Source of the DNA: Mycobacterium sp. DL440
GTDB taxonomy: Bacteria > Actinomycetota > Actinomycetes > Mycobacteriales > Mycobacteriaceae
Direction of reading: 5' to 3'
Length of the DNA stretch: 64,000 nt
Assembly: GCF_011745145.1 (NCBI RefSeq)
Contig: NZ_CP050191.1
Coordinates: 5,596,473-5,660,472, forward strand
Every line of letters starts with the position of its first letter. The first letter of the stretch is position 1. Under the pieces are notes generated by a model. That model was not told the DNA's origin. It saw nothing but the letters and a program-made list of their open reading frames with translations, and ran no database searches. A program made the translations under genes and the position numbers. This document shows positions 31,320 through 39,517 of the stretch, piece after piece.

Positions 31320-32228
31320 TCACCGGAGTCGGACGCGGACGGCCAGCGCCGCGCATCCGATGACCACGGCGCCGCCGAGCACCGTGGACCAGGTCAGTCG
31401 TTCGTGCAGTAACAGGGCAGCCCAGCCGATCGTCATCACGGGCTGGATCAATTGCACCTGGCTCACCTGGGTCATGGGCCCGATGGCCAGACCGCGGTAC
31501 CAGGCGAAGAAGCCGAGATACATGCTGACGGCCGCGAGGTAGCCGAACGCCGCCCACTGTGCCGGCGTCGCATGCGGCGGTTGCTGCACGACGGCCAGCG
31601 CGGTCAGGACCAGCATCACGGGCGCCGCGACCACCAAAGCCCAGGACACGGTCTGCCAGGCGCCCAGTTCCCTGGCCAGTAGCCCGCCTTCGGCGTACCC
31701 GACGGCGGCGGCGAGCACCGCCCCGAACAGCAGCAGATCCGGCCAGCTCAGGTGCCCGAGGCCGGCGCCGTGGACCATGGCGAACACCACTGCCGCCAGG
31801 GCCCCCGCGGCGGCCAATGTCCAGAACGCGGTCGGCGGACGCTCGTGTCCGCGGAGTACCGCGCACACCGCTGTGGCTGCCGGAAGCAGTGCGACCACGA
31901 TGGCACCGTGGCTGGCCGGAACCACTGTGAGCGCATAGGAGGTCAGTAGCGGAAACCCCGCAACGACGCCGGCTGCCACCACGGCCAATCGTGCCCACTG
32001 CCGGCCCCTGGGTAGTGCCTGCCGGGTGAGGGCCAGTGCCGCCACCGCGATGGTGGCGGCGACGACGGCGCGTCCGGCACCGATGAACAGCGCGGACAGT
32101 CCGCTGGTGGCGAACTTGGTGAACACGATGGTGAACGAGAAGGCCGTGACGCCCAGCAATCCCCACCACAAGCCAGGGTGGGATAGCGCCGACGAACTAT
32201 CCCGAGTAGCGCTACTCTCTATCAACAT
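31320..32228 (-). CDS. EamA/DMT-superfamily exporter
   Basis: Ten-TM drug/metabolite transporter of the EamA type, up to 302 residues, made of two repeated five-helix halves (GLWWGLLGVTAFSFTIVFTKFATSG opens the first, and LSWPDLLLFGAVLAAAVGYAEGG opens the second). It probably exports a small metabolite. The start is uncertain: ATG 32228 overlaps the start codon of the divergent mocR gene within one CATG, while an in-frame TTG near 32171 would begin just before the first membrane helix. The neighbour is a MocR-type regulator, a common arrangement in which the regulator controls the exporter. Confidence 0.85.
   Translation of the reverse strand: MLIESSATRDSSSALSHPGLWWGLLGVTAFSFTIVFTKFATSGLSALFIGAGRAVVAATIAVAALALTRQALPRGRQWARLAVVAAGVVAGFPLLTSYALTVVPASHGAIVVALLPAATAVCAVLRGHERPPTAFWTLAAAGALAAVVFAMVHGAGLGHLSWPDLLLFGAVLAAAVGYAEGGLLARELGAWQTVSWALVVAAPVMLVLTALAVVQQPPHATPAQWAAFGYLAAVSMYLGFFAWYRGLAIGPMTQVSQVQLIQPVMTIGWAALLLHERLTWSTVLGGAVVIGCAALAVRVRLR
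32204..32217. promoter_or_regulatory. 14-bp perfect palindrome at the EamA/MocR start region
   Basis: GAGTAGC at 32204-32210 is followed directly by its reverse complement GCTACTC at 32211-32217. It lies 10 bp upstream of the mocR ATG and inside the longest reading frame of the exporter. A TACTCT -10 candidate at 32213-32218 overlaps it. This is the natural operator for autoregulation by the MocR protein (inference). Confidence 0.65.
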
Positions 32229-33639
32229 GGATAACGATAGCACTGAGCGCATCGTGTCCGGCCTGCGAAAGTGGATCACCACCGCGCCGCCGGGCGCCCA
32301 GCTGCCGTCCAACCGCTCTCTGGTGGCGGAATATGCGGCCAGTCCGGTGACGGTGGCCAAGGCCATGCGCACACTGCGCAGCCTGGGCCTGGTGGAGAGC
32401 CGGCCGGGGGTCGGGACGTTCGTGCGCGCGGTGCGTAGCGCGCGCCTGCCCGACTACGGCTGGCAGACGGCCGCCCTGCGGTCGCCGCAGGCGCGGATCC
32501 CGGCACTGTCGACTCCGCTGCGTAGCGTCGCACCTGACCTCATCGCGTTGCACTCCGGCTATCCCGTCAGCGAACTGCTTCCTCAGCGACTGGTCCGCAC
32601 CGCATTCACGCGCGCCGCCCGGGGGGACGCTGCGCTGAGCCCGGCACCCGCACCCGGCCGGCCCGACCTGCAGGCCTGGTTCGCCCAAGAGCTGGCCGAG
32701 GCGTTCGGCGCCGGCGTGACCGCGCCGACGGCACGTGAGGTGATCGTGCTACCCGGGAGTCAGAGCGGTCTGAGCTCGATCTTTCGTGCCCTGGTCGGGT
32801 TCGGGCAGCCGATGTTGATCGAGTCGCCCAGTTACTGGGGAGCCATTTTGGCGGCGGCCCAGTGCGGCGTACGTTTGGTGCCCGTGCCGAGCGGGCCGAG
32901 AGGGCCTGAGCCCGAGGAACTTTCGCGGGCATTCGCCGAGAGTGGTGCCCGGGTGTTCTACGCCCAGCCGAATTTCGCCAATCCGACTGGTGGCCAATGG
33001 GAGCCAGAGCTGGCCGGCCAGGTTCTGGAGGTGGTGCGCAGCCATGGCGCCTTCCTGGTCGAGGATGACTGGGCGCATGACTTCGGCATCGACAGCACCT
33101 CCAGGCCGGTGGCGGCTTCCGACGACGCGGGCCACGTCATCTATCTGAGATCGCTGACCAAGAGTGTTTCGCCGTCGATCCGGGTGGCGGCGATGGTGGC
33201 CAGAGGTCCTGCGCGCGACCGGATTCTGGCCGATCGCGGTGCGGAGACGATGTACGTCAGTGGGTTGTTGCAGGCGGCCGCGCTGGATGTGGTGAGCCAG
33301 CCGGCCTGGCGGACCCATTTGCGCGACGTGCGTCAGCAGTTGCGGGCCCGGCGGGACCTGTTGATTGCCGCGCTGACCGAGCATGCGTCCGGCGTGCAGT
33401 TGGAGCAGGTGCCCCGCGGCGGGCTGCACCTGTGGCTGCGCCTGCCCGATGCGATCAACCTGCAGCGGTTGGTGCGTGAATGTGAAGCCGAGTCGGTGCT
33501 GGTCGCGCCGGGCGATGAGTGGTTTCCGGCCGAGCCGTCCGGGCCGTACCTGCGACTCAACTTTTCCGGGCCCGATCCGCAGCGCTTTGACGAGGCTGCC
33601 CGGGTCCTCGGCGGGGCGCTGGCTAATCAATTGGGCTGA
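32227..33639 (+). CDS. MocR-family regulator (GntR HTH + aminotransferase domain)
   Basis: A 470-residue MocR-type transcriptional regulator. The N-terminal GntR winged helix covers about residues 1-75 (AQLPSNRSLVAEYAASPVTVAKAMRTLRSLGLVESRPGVGTF in order). A fold-type I aminotransferase domain follows from about 110. The PLP lysine is in YLRSLTKSVSPSIR near residue 318, and the phosphate-pocket segment LPGSQSGLSSIF is near 177. Such proteins bind PLP as effector and control adjacent metabolic or transport genes. It shares its start region with the divergent EamA exporter, the likely target. A -10 box just upstream suggests a nearly leaderless transcript. Confidence 0.88.
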   Translation: MDNDSTERIVSGLRKWITTAPPGAQLPSNRSLVAEYAASPVTVAKAMRTLRSLGLVESRPGVGTFVRAVRSARLPDYGWQTAALRSPQARIPALSTPLRSVAPDLIALHSGYPVSELLPQRLVRTAFTRAARGDAALSPAPAPGRPDLQAWFAQELAEAFGAGVTAPTAREVIVLPGSQSGLSSIFRALVGFGQPMLIESPSYWGAILAAAQCGVRLVPVPSGPRGPEPEELSRAFAESGARVFYAQPNFANPTGGQWEPELAGQVLEVVRSHGAFLVEDDWAHDFGIDSTSRPVAASDDAGHVIYLRSLTKSVSPSIRVAAMVARGPARDRILADRGAETMYVSGLLQAAALDVVSQPAWRTHLRDVRQQLRARRDLLIAALTEHASGVQLEQVPRGGLHLWLRLPDAINLQRLVRECEAESVLVAPGDEWFPAEPSGPYLRLNFSGPDPQRFDEAARVLGGALANQLG

Positions 33640-33693
33640 CCGGGGCACGGCGCCGCAATCTCACATGTGCGGCGCGCGGGCCGTGAGCACACC

Positions 33694-33709
33694 GTGACGG
33701 GCGATTCAC
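33694..33709. promoter_or_regulatory. GTGA-N8-TCAC element upstream of nirB
   Basis: Inverted repeat GTGA (33694-33697) and TCAC (33706-33709) with an 8-bp spacer, centred about 51 bp upstream of the nirB ATG. The same arrangement stands upstream of narK. A TAACCT -10 candidate at 33741-33746 places the transcript start on the ATG. Regulator unknown; NnaR or GlnR are candidates from biology. Confidence 0.5.
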
Positions 33710-33752
33710 ACAGGGCGACATTTCGGCAACTTCCGGTTTCTAACCTCGCCGT

Positions 33753-36362
33753 ATGTCGTCAACACAGAACGTCGTGGTCATCGGACACGGCATGGTGGGA
33801 CACCGCTTCGTCGAGGCGTTGCGGTCCCGTGACGCCGCGGGCACCTGGCGGATCACCGTGTTGTCCGAGGAAGCTGACGCCGCCTATGACCGGGTCGGCC
33901 TGACCGGCTACACCGAGCACTGGGACCGGGGCCAGCTGGCCCTGCCGGGCAACGACTATGCCGGTGACGGCCTGGTCGACCTGCGGCTGGGCTGTGCGGT
34001 GGCCGAGATCGACCGGGACGCCAAAACCGTGCGGACCGTCGACGGTCAGAGCATCGATTACGACACCCTGGTACTGGCCACCGGCTCGTATGCCTTCGTG
34101 CCACCGGTGCCCGGTCACGACCTGCCGCACTGCCACGTCTACCGCACGCTTGACGACCTGGATGCCATCCGGGCCGGCGCGCGGGCAGCGCGCGACTCGA
34201 AAACGCCGGTCGGTGTGGTGATCGGTGGTGGCCTGCTCGGCCTGGAAGCCGCGAATGCGTTGCGCGGGTTCGGGCTGGCGACCCACGTGTTGGAGATGTC
34301 GCCGCACCTGATGTCGGCTCAGCTGGATCCGGCCGGCGGCGCACTGCTGAACCGGATGATCCGGGGCCTCGGCATCGAGGTGCACACCGGAGTCGGCACC
34401 GAGAGCATCCAACCGGTGCAGCGGCACAAGCCGCTGAAGAAATCCCAGACCGACGACTCGGTGCGGGTGTCGCTCAACGACGGCAGCAGCGTCGACGCGA
34501 GCGTGATCGTGTTCGCGGCCGGTGTGCGTCCCCGCGACGAGCTGGCCCGTCAAGCAGGGCTCGACATCGCGCAGCGCGGCGGCGTGATGACCGACTTATC
34601 GTGTGTCACAAGCGATCCCAGCATCTACGCGATAGGCGAGGTGGCTGCGATCGAGGGGCGTTGCTACGGTTTGGTCGGCCCCGGCTACACCAGCGCCGAG
34701 GTAGTCGCCGACCGGTTGCTCGGCGGCGCCGCCGAGTTCCCCGAGGCCGATATGTCCACCAAGCTGAAGCTGCTCGGCGTGGACGTGGCCAGCTTCGGCG
34801 ATGCCCAGGGCCGCACACCCAATTGCCTGGACGTCGTCGTCAATGATCCGGTGAAGAAGACCTACGCCAAGCTGGTTCTCTCCGATGACGCCAAGACGCT
34901 GCTCGGCGGCGTCCTGGTCGGTGACGCGTCGGCCTACGGGGTGCTGCGTCCGATGGTGGCCAGCGAGCTGCCCGGCGATCCGCTGTCGTTGATCGCGCCG
35001 GCTTCCGACGGGAGCCCGTCGGGCCTGGGTGTTGGCGCCCTGCCCGATATCGCCCAGATCTGCTCGTGCAACAACGTGACCAAAGGTGATCTCAAGGAAG
35101 CCATCTGCGGTGGCTGCGCCGATGTCCCCGACCTGAAGAAGTGCACGCTGGCCGGCACATCGTGTGGATCCTGCGTCCCACTGCTCAAGCAATTGCTGGA
35201 GGCCGAGGGAGTTGAGCAGTCCAAGTCGTTGTGTGAGCACTTCAGCCAGTCGCGGGCCGAACTCTTCGAGATCATCAGTGCCACCGAGATTCGTACCTTC
35301 TCCGGTTTGATCGAGCAGTTCGGTACCGGAAAGGGTTGCGACATATGTAAACCCACCGTCGCATCGATTCTGGCGTCCACCAGCTCCGATCACGTGCTCT
35401 CCGGTGAGCAGGCCTCACTGCAGGACTCCAACGACCACTTCTTGGCCAACATCCAGAAGAACGGCAGCTACTCGGTGGTGCCGCGGTCGCCCGGCGGTGA
35501 GATCACCCCTGAGCAGCTGATCCTGATCGGTGAAATCGCAAGGGATTTCGATCTTTACACCAAGATCACCGGCGGCCAGCGTATCGACATGTTCGGTGCG
35601 CGCGTCGAACAGCTACCCGAGATCTGGCGACGGCTGGTCGAGGGTGGCATGGAATCCGGTCAGGCGTACGGGAAGTCGCTTCGCACCGTCAAGAGCTGCG
35701 TGGGCAGCACCTGGTGCCGTTACGGGCAACAGGATTCGGTGAACATGGCCGTCGAGATCGAGAAGCGGTATCGGGGCCTGCGCTCGCCGCACAAGATCAA
35801 GATGGCGGTGTCGGGGTGCGCACGGGAATGCGCCGAAGCGCAGAGCAAGGACGTCGGCATCATCGCCACCGAACAGGGCTGGAACCTCTACGTGTGCGGC
35901 AACGGAGGCATGTCGCCACGGCACGCCCAGTTGCTCGCCGGCGATCTCGATGACGAGACGCTGATCCGCTACATCGACCGTTTCCTGATGTTCTACATCC
36001 GAACCGCCGACCGCCTGCAGCGCACCGCGCCGTGGCTGGAGGCGATGGATTCCCCGGGAGGTAAATCGGGACTCGACCACCTGCGCGATGTCGTGTGCGG
36101 CGACTCCCTCGGCCTGGCAGCCGAATTCGAGGCGGCCATGGAGCGCCACGTCGACGGCTACGCCTGCGAGTGGAAGGGCGTCCTGGAGGACCCGGAGAAG
36201 CTGTCTCGCTTCGTGTCGTTCGTCAACGCACCCGACGTCGACGATCCCACCATCACGTTCACCGAGCGCGCGGGCCGGAGGGTGCCGGGCGCCACCGATT
36301 TCGCGCACGCGAGGAGCAAAACAAGTTTGGGTATGCCGTCAATCATCCAGGAGGCGAAATGA
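33753..36362 (+). CDS. nirB: Assimilatory nitrite reductase large subunit
   Basis: An 869-residue NADH-dependent nitrite reductase large subunit reducing nitrite to ammonium in the cytosol. An N-terminal FAD/NAD-binding pyridine nucleotide-disulfide oxidoreductase part covers about residues 1-310. A BFD-like [2Fe-2S] domain follows near 430-480 (ICSCNNVTKGDLKEA then GTSCGSCVPLL). A sulfite/nitrite reductase half-domain ends the protein, with siroheme and [4Fe-4S] ligands in CVGSTWC from residue 649 and SGCARECAEAQ near 688. Length is normal. nirD overlaps its stop by ATGA. The CbiX chelatase and HemD-domain genes nearby fit siroheme supply. A TAACCT -10 lies 7 bp before the ATG, so the mRNA is probably leaderless. 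Confidence 0.95.
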   Translation: MSSTQNVVVIGHGMVGHRFVEALRSRDAAGTWRITVLSEEADAAYDRVGLTGYTEHWDRGQLALPGNDYAGDGLVDLRLGCAVAEIDRDAKTVRTVDGQSIDYDTLVLATGSYAFVPPVPGHDLPHCHVYRTLDDLDAIRAGARAARDSKTPVGVVIGGGLLGLEAANALRGFGLATHVLEMSPHLMSAQLDPAGGALLNRMIRGLGIEVHTGVGTESIQPVQRHKPLKKSQTDDSVRVSLNDGSSVDASVIVFAAGVRPRDELARQAGLDIAQRGGVMTDLSCVTSDPSIYAIGEVAAIEGRCYGLVGPGYTSAEVVADRLLGGAAEFPEADMSTKLKLLGVDVASFGDAQGRTPNCLDVVVNDPVKKTYAKLVLSDDAKTLLGGVLVGDASAYGVLRPMVASELPGDPLSLIAPASDGSPSGLGVGALPDIAQICSCNNVTKGDLKEAICGGCADVPDLKKCTLAGTSCGSCVPLLKQLLEAEGVEQSKSLCEHFSQSRAELFEIISATEIRTFSGLIEQFGTGKGCDICKPTVASILASTSSDHVLSGEQASLQDSNDHFLANIQKNGSYSVVPRSPGGEITPEQLILIGEIARDFDLYTKITGGQRIDMFGARVEQLPEIWRRLVEGGMESGQAYGKSLRTVKSCVGSTWCRYGQQDSVNMAVEIEKRYRGLRSPHKIKMAVSGCARECAEAQSKDVGIIATEQGWNLYVCGNGGMSPRHAQLLAGDLDDETLIRYIDRFLMFYIRTADRLQRTAPWLEAMDSPGGKSGLDHLRDVVCGDSLGLAAEFEAAMERHVDGYACEWKGVLEDPEKLSRFVSFVNAPDVDDPTITFTERAGRRVPGATDFAHARSKTSLGMPSIIQEAK

Positions 36363-36730
36363 CCCTGCTCGACGACGGCAAAGACATGTACACCCCTGGG
36401 TTCTCGGGGTGGACGACGGCCTGCCGCTATGACTTTCTGATGCCGTGTCGTGGCGTCGCGGTGCTGCTGCCCGACGGTTCGCAGGCGGCACTGTTCCGTC
36501 TCGATGACGGCTCGTTGCACGCGGTGGGAAACATCGACCCGTTCTCCGGTGCGGCGGTGCTCTCGCGCGGAATCGTGGGCGATCGAGGCGGGTGCGCGAC
36601 TGTGCAGTCGCCGATCAAGAAACAGGCCTTTGCGCTCGATGACGGTCGTTGCCTCGATGACGCCGCCGTGGCGATACCGGTCTACCGGACGCGGGTCACG
36701 CCGGGCGGGTTTGTTCAGCTCGCGGCCTGA
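36359..36730 (+). CDS. nirD: Assimilatory nitrite reductase small subunit
   Basis: A 123-residue Rieske-fold small subunit of the NADH nitrite reductase. It is coupled to nirB by an ATGA overlap with a strong AGGAGG site inside the nirB end. As in other NirD proteins the Rieske cluster ligands (CxH...CxxH) are missing, so the fold is structural; the conserved loop GDRGGCATVQSPIKKQAFALDDG is present near residues 78-100. Its last 16 bp overlap the end of a convergent gene. Confidence 0.93.
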   Translation: MTLLDDGKDMYTPGFSGWTTACRYDFLMPCRGVAVLLPDGSQAALFRLDDGSLHAVGNIDPFSGAAVLSRGIVGDRGGCATVQSPIKKQAFALDDGRCLDDAAVAIPVYRTRVTPGGFVQLAA

Positions 36731-36966
36731 TCGGCCGCCCGGCTCCAGTGGGCGTCACGCCCCTGGAGTTTGCAGCGCTCCACGGCGCCGCGTCGTTCGA
36801 GCACCGTCAGATTGCGGTACACCGACTCGATCACGACGGGTGCGCGGAAATGCTGGTGCATGTCGTCGCGTAGCTGTGCGGTCGTCATCGGCCGAGACGT
36901 GCGTTCCAGGGTGTTCAGCAGGTGTTCACGCAGACGTTCGGCCGGGACCCGGTTACCGGGTCGCAC
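36715..36966 (-). CDS. Small winged-helix protein, Fur-N-terminal-like
   Basis: An 83-residue protein starting at GTG 36966. The whole length looks like a winged-helix DNA-binding domain: helix RLREHLLNTLERTSRPMTTA, recognition-helix region APVVIESVYRNLTVLERRG, then a wing AVERCKLQGRDAHW. The VYRNLTVLERRGAV stretch resembles the DNA-binding half of Fur-family proteins, but no metal-binding C-terminal domain follows. It is convergent with nirD with a 16-bp overlap and divergent from the 37.3 kb membrane protein gene. Family assignment is tentative. Confidence 0.6.
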   Translation of the reverse strand: MRPGNRVPAERLREHLLNTLERTSRPMTTAQLRDDMHQHFRAPVVIESVYRNLTVLERRGAVERCKLQGRDAHWSRAADQAAS

Positions 36967-37297
36967 GGCTGAGTACGCCGCCGCGGCGGGCAGCGCCCAC
37001 CGGTGTTGTCACCTGCACTTTTACCTACACTCCCGCCGAATCGCCCGCTGATCGCGATAACGATAGCTGAGTATTCGGCCCGGATCTGACACGGCGAGTC
37101 CCCGGCAAACGATCGAGAAATTTGTTCCCCCGTCAACCACCTGTACACGGGCGGTTTCGGTGGGGAATTTGCCAGAATTGCACCATCGGCGGATGTCACC
37201 AAAGGTGTGGTGCGCCTGCTGCTGGCTAACTAGAATAGTTCGCTGGGTGTGTTTAGACTCCCTCTAAAGGAAGCGTCGTCAGAGGGGCTGACAAGGG
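36967..37297. other. 331-bp intergenic region, no gene recognised
   Basis: Lies between the divergent small wHTH gene and the 37.3 kb membrane protein gene. It contains a TAGAAT -10 candidate at 37231-37236 for the plus-strand gene, and a GATCGCGATAACGATAGC segment near 37050-37068 that could be an operator for the wHTH protein. I looked for a riboswitch or hairpin terminator and saw none. Confidence 0.5.
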
Positions 37298-37909
37298 ATG
37301 TTTGCGCGTTCGGTTTTGAGTCTGGTGGGGGCGGCAGCGATGCTGGGCGCACTCGGGGCAACGATGCTGCCTCTGGGTTTGAATGCCGTGGATCGCGCCG
37401 GTGAACCCATTCCGTGCGGTAACGGAGCACGTCCGGATTACCACGTTGCCGCCCAGCAGGACCGCCTGAACCTGGACCAACACACGCTCGCTGGGCCGGC
37501 ATACATGGCCAGTGATTACGTCGAGCAATGTTCGGCGATGGTCGGTGCGCGACGGTCTGCGACGTTCTCCGTTGCAGGGGCCGGCGGAGCGCTCTTGATC
37601 GCGGGATGGGCCGGGCCGCTCCTTGTGCGGTCGATCCGGCTACGCCGCAGCGGGCAGGCTCAGTACCCCGGCGCGGCGGAAGCGGTTCGCAATCAACCGG
37701 ACCATGCCGGGGTGGGTGCCCAGTGGTTCACTGACGAGGTCGGCGCCGGATTCACGCAGCCGGTCCTGGAAAAGCCCGTCGGCGAGCAGGTAGGACGCCA
37801 CAGCTATGCGGCGATGGCCGCGGCCGCGCTGCGCGGAGACGGCTTCGGCAACACTCGGCGCGCCGGTGGCGGCGAAGGCCAGTTCTACGCGATCGCCGGT
37901 CATCGCTGA
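37298..37909 (+). CDS. Small membrane protein whose frame runs into antisense of cbiX
   Basis: Open frame of 203 codons from ATG 37298, with ACAAGGG directly upstream. The first ~115 residues look real: a TM segment near 4-27, a soluble stretch with two cysteines (IPCGNGA, EQCSAMVG), and a second TM near 90-108 followed by basic RSIRLRRSG. No stop codon occurs before cbiX, so the last ~90 codons (from 37640) are simply antisense of that gene and have no recognisable character. Family not recognised. Either the overlap is genuine or the original stop has been lost. Confidence 0.5.
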   Translation: MFARSVLSLVGAAAMLGALGATMLPLGLNAVDRAGEPIPCGNGARPDYHVAAQQDRLNLDQHTLAGPAYMASDYVEQCSAMVGARRSATFSVAGAGGALLIAGWAGPLLVRSIRLRRSGQAQYPGAAEAVRNQPDHAGVGAQWFTDEVGAGFTQPVLEKPVGEQVGRHSYAAMAAAALRGDGFGNTRRAGGGEGQFYAIAGHR

Positions 37910-38335
37910 CAGCAGCGCGGCGGTGCGCCGAAGGTCGGATTGGGCATTTCTGTCCGAGGTGCCTGCGGCCGCCAGGATCACTGAATCGCCTGGCCGCCAT
38001 CCCGATTCGATGAGCCGATCGGCGAGAACCCGTACCGTGCCCGGACATGGGCCCAGCGGCTTGGTGACGGTGACGGCCGGGTGCTCGCTGGCGGCCACGT
38101 GGGCGGGCACGTCGACGCGGACGTGATAACCGGCGGCCAGGAAGGCGGGCACCACCACCGCCGGGCAGTCCGTGGGCAGGGACCTCAGAACCTCACTGGG
38201 CGCCGGCCCGACGACGTCGACGAACGAGACGTGCACCGGCCGGCCCAGCAGGTCGGACACCCGGGCGGCGAGATCGCCGATCATCGCCACGCCATCCGGC
38301 TTGCGGGTTCCGTGCGCCACCAGGACCAGGCTCAT
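37640..38335 (-). CDS. cbiX: Sirohydrochlorin chelatase, CbiX/SirB-like
   Basis: A 231-residue CbiX-like chelatase predicted to insert metal into sirohydrochlorin, here probably iron for the siroheme of NirB. Metal/substrate histidines are visible in LVAHGTRKP (residue ~8) and PAFLAAGYHVRVDVP near 77. A second, degenerate half (PGTVRVLADRLIESGWRPGD...) follows the usual two-lobe chelatase layout, though the second lobe lacks an obvious AHGS motif. ATG 38335 overlaps the nnaR stop (ATGA). It corresponds by order to Rv0259c. Confidence 0.87.
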   Translation of the reverse strand: MSLVLVAHGTRKPDGVAMIGDLAARVSDLLGRPVHVSFVDVVGPAPSEVLRSLPTDCPAVVVPAFLAAGYHVRVDVPAHVAASEHPAVTVTKPLGPCPGTVRVLADRLIESGWRPGDSVILAAAGTSDRNAQSDLRRTAALLSAMTGDRVELAFAATGAPSVAEAVSAQRGRGHRRIAVASYLLADGLFQDRLRESGADLVSEPLGTHPGMVRLIANRFRRAGVLSLPAAA

Positions 38336-39483
38336 CGTGTCCGGGCCATCTCGGCTTCGTCGACGGCCAGCCGGTAACCGCGCTTGACGACTGTCGACAC
38401 GATGTTCTTGTCTCCCAATGCAGTACGAAGTCGCAGCACTGCGGTCTCCACGGCGTGGGTATCGGTTCCGGTGCCCGGCAGTGCGCTGAGCAGATCGAAC
38501 CGCGACACCACCGCCCCCGGCCGGTGCGACAGTGCCCGGATGGTCGCCATCGAGGCCGGCGACAGCGGCCTGACCGTGCCGTCGACCAGGACGCAGGTGC
38601 CCCGGATCTCCAGCGAGTGTCCGGCGACCCGGACGGTTCGAGCCTGCAGCAGTGGCAGCTCGTCGGTGATGTGACGGGCCAAGGCGCCCAACCGCATCCG
38701 TTCCGGTGCCGAGGTCGGCACCCCGAGCCGGACCAGCGGCCGTGCGGTGACCGGGCCGACGCACATGGCGTGGACGTCGGTGCGCAGCGCTGACAGCACC
38801 CGGTCGGCGATATCCATCTCGGTGGCCCGCATCAAGACCGAGGCAACCGCCATGGCCGAGGTGAAACTCACTGCGTCGAAACGTCGTTCGGCAATCCCGG
38901 TGACCATCTGGTCGAACTCGCCGTCCCGTGGCGCGGGATGCCAGCGATAAACCCGGATCGGCACCACTTCGGCGCCGGCGGCCCGGAGCTCGTCGAGAAA
39001 TTCGGGGAACGGGTCCCAGTCGTCGGTGGCACCGTGCAGCTGTATGGCGATCCGTTGCCCCGAGATGCCCTGCTCGATGAGGCACTGCAGCACCTCCCGG
39101 GAGGATTCCGATTCGGGCGACCATTCCTCGGGCAGGCCCGCCGCCCGCAACGCCCCGGTGGCTTTCGGGCCACGGGAGACGATGCGGGCCGTGCCCAGGG
39201 CGGTGCTGAGGTCGGAGGCCAGGCCCCACCCATCCGCTGCGGCGAACCAGCCGCGGAAGCCGATCCCCGTGGTGGCCACCACGAAGTCGGGTGGCATCTC
39301 GATGAGCGACTCGGTGTGGGCGCGTAGCTCGTCGTCGTCGGGCAGCGGAACCATCGTGATGGCGGCCGCACTGGTCACCGTCGCGCCACGCCTGGTCAGG
39401 AGCGCGCTCAGCTCATCGGCACGTCGGGCGGAGGTCACCGCCACACGGAAACCGGTGAGCGGTGCCCAGTCGGGCTCGTTCAT
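38332..39483 (-). CDS. nnaR: HemD-domain transcriptional regulator NnaR
   Basis: A 383-residue fusion: an N-terminal uroporphyrinogen-III synthase (HemD) domain at about residues 10-260 (segments FRVAVTSARRADELSALL, VVATTGIGFRGW, AVSFTSAMAVASVL) and a C-terminal OmpR-type winged helix at about 285-375 (GTVRPLSPASMATIRALSHRPGAVV, then AVETAVLRLRTALGDKNIVSTVVKRGYRL). In M. smegmatis the orthologue, called NnaR, is required for growth on nitrate and nitrite and acts with GlnR. ATG 39483 was chosen because the HemD homology begins there. It lies 34 bp after narK and is coupled to cbiX. Confidence 0.9.
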   Translation of the reverse strand: MNEPDWAPLTGFRVAVTSARRADELSALLTRRGATVTSAAAITMVPLPDDDELRAHTESLIEMPPDFVVATTGIGFRGWFAAADGWGLASDLSTALGTARIVSRGPKATGALRAAGLPEEWSPESESSREVLQCLIEQGISGQRIAIQLHGATDDWDPFPEFLDELRAAGAEVVPIRVYRWHPAPRDGEFDQMVTGIAERRFDAVSFTSAMAVASVLMRATEMDIADRVLSALRTDVHAMCVGPVTARPLVRLGVPTSAPERMRLGALARHITDELPLLQARTVRVAGHSLEIRGTCVLVDGTVRPLSPASMATIRALSHRPGAVVSRFDLLSALPGTGTDTHAVETAVLRLRTALGDKNIVSTVVKRGYRLAVDEAEMARTR

Positions 39484-39517
39484 GGATCCAGTGAAGGCAC
39501 CTTGTGTTTCCAAGTGA

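Noticed and set aside
33694..33709. CRP site upstream of nirB
   Set aside because: Half-sites GTGA/TCAC are right but the spacer is 8 bp, not the 6 bp of CRP boxes. Reported instead as an element shared with narK.
36967..37297. Riboswitch (for example cobalamin) near the tetrapyrrole genes
   Set aside because: No conserved B12-box-like or long hairpin structure could be recognised in this gap.
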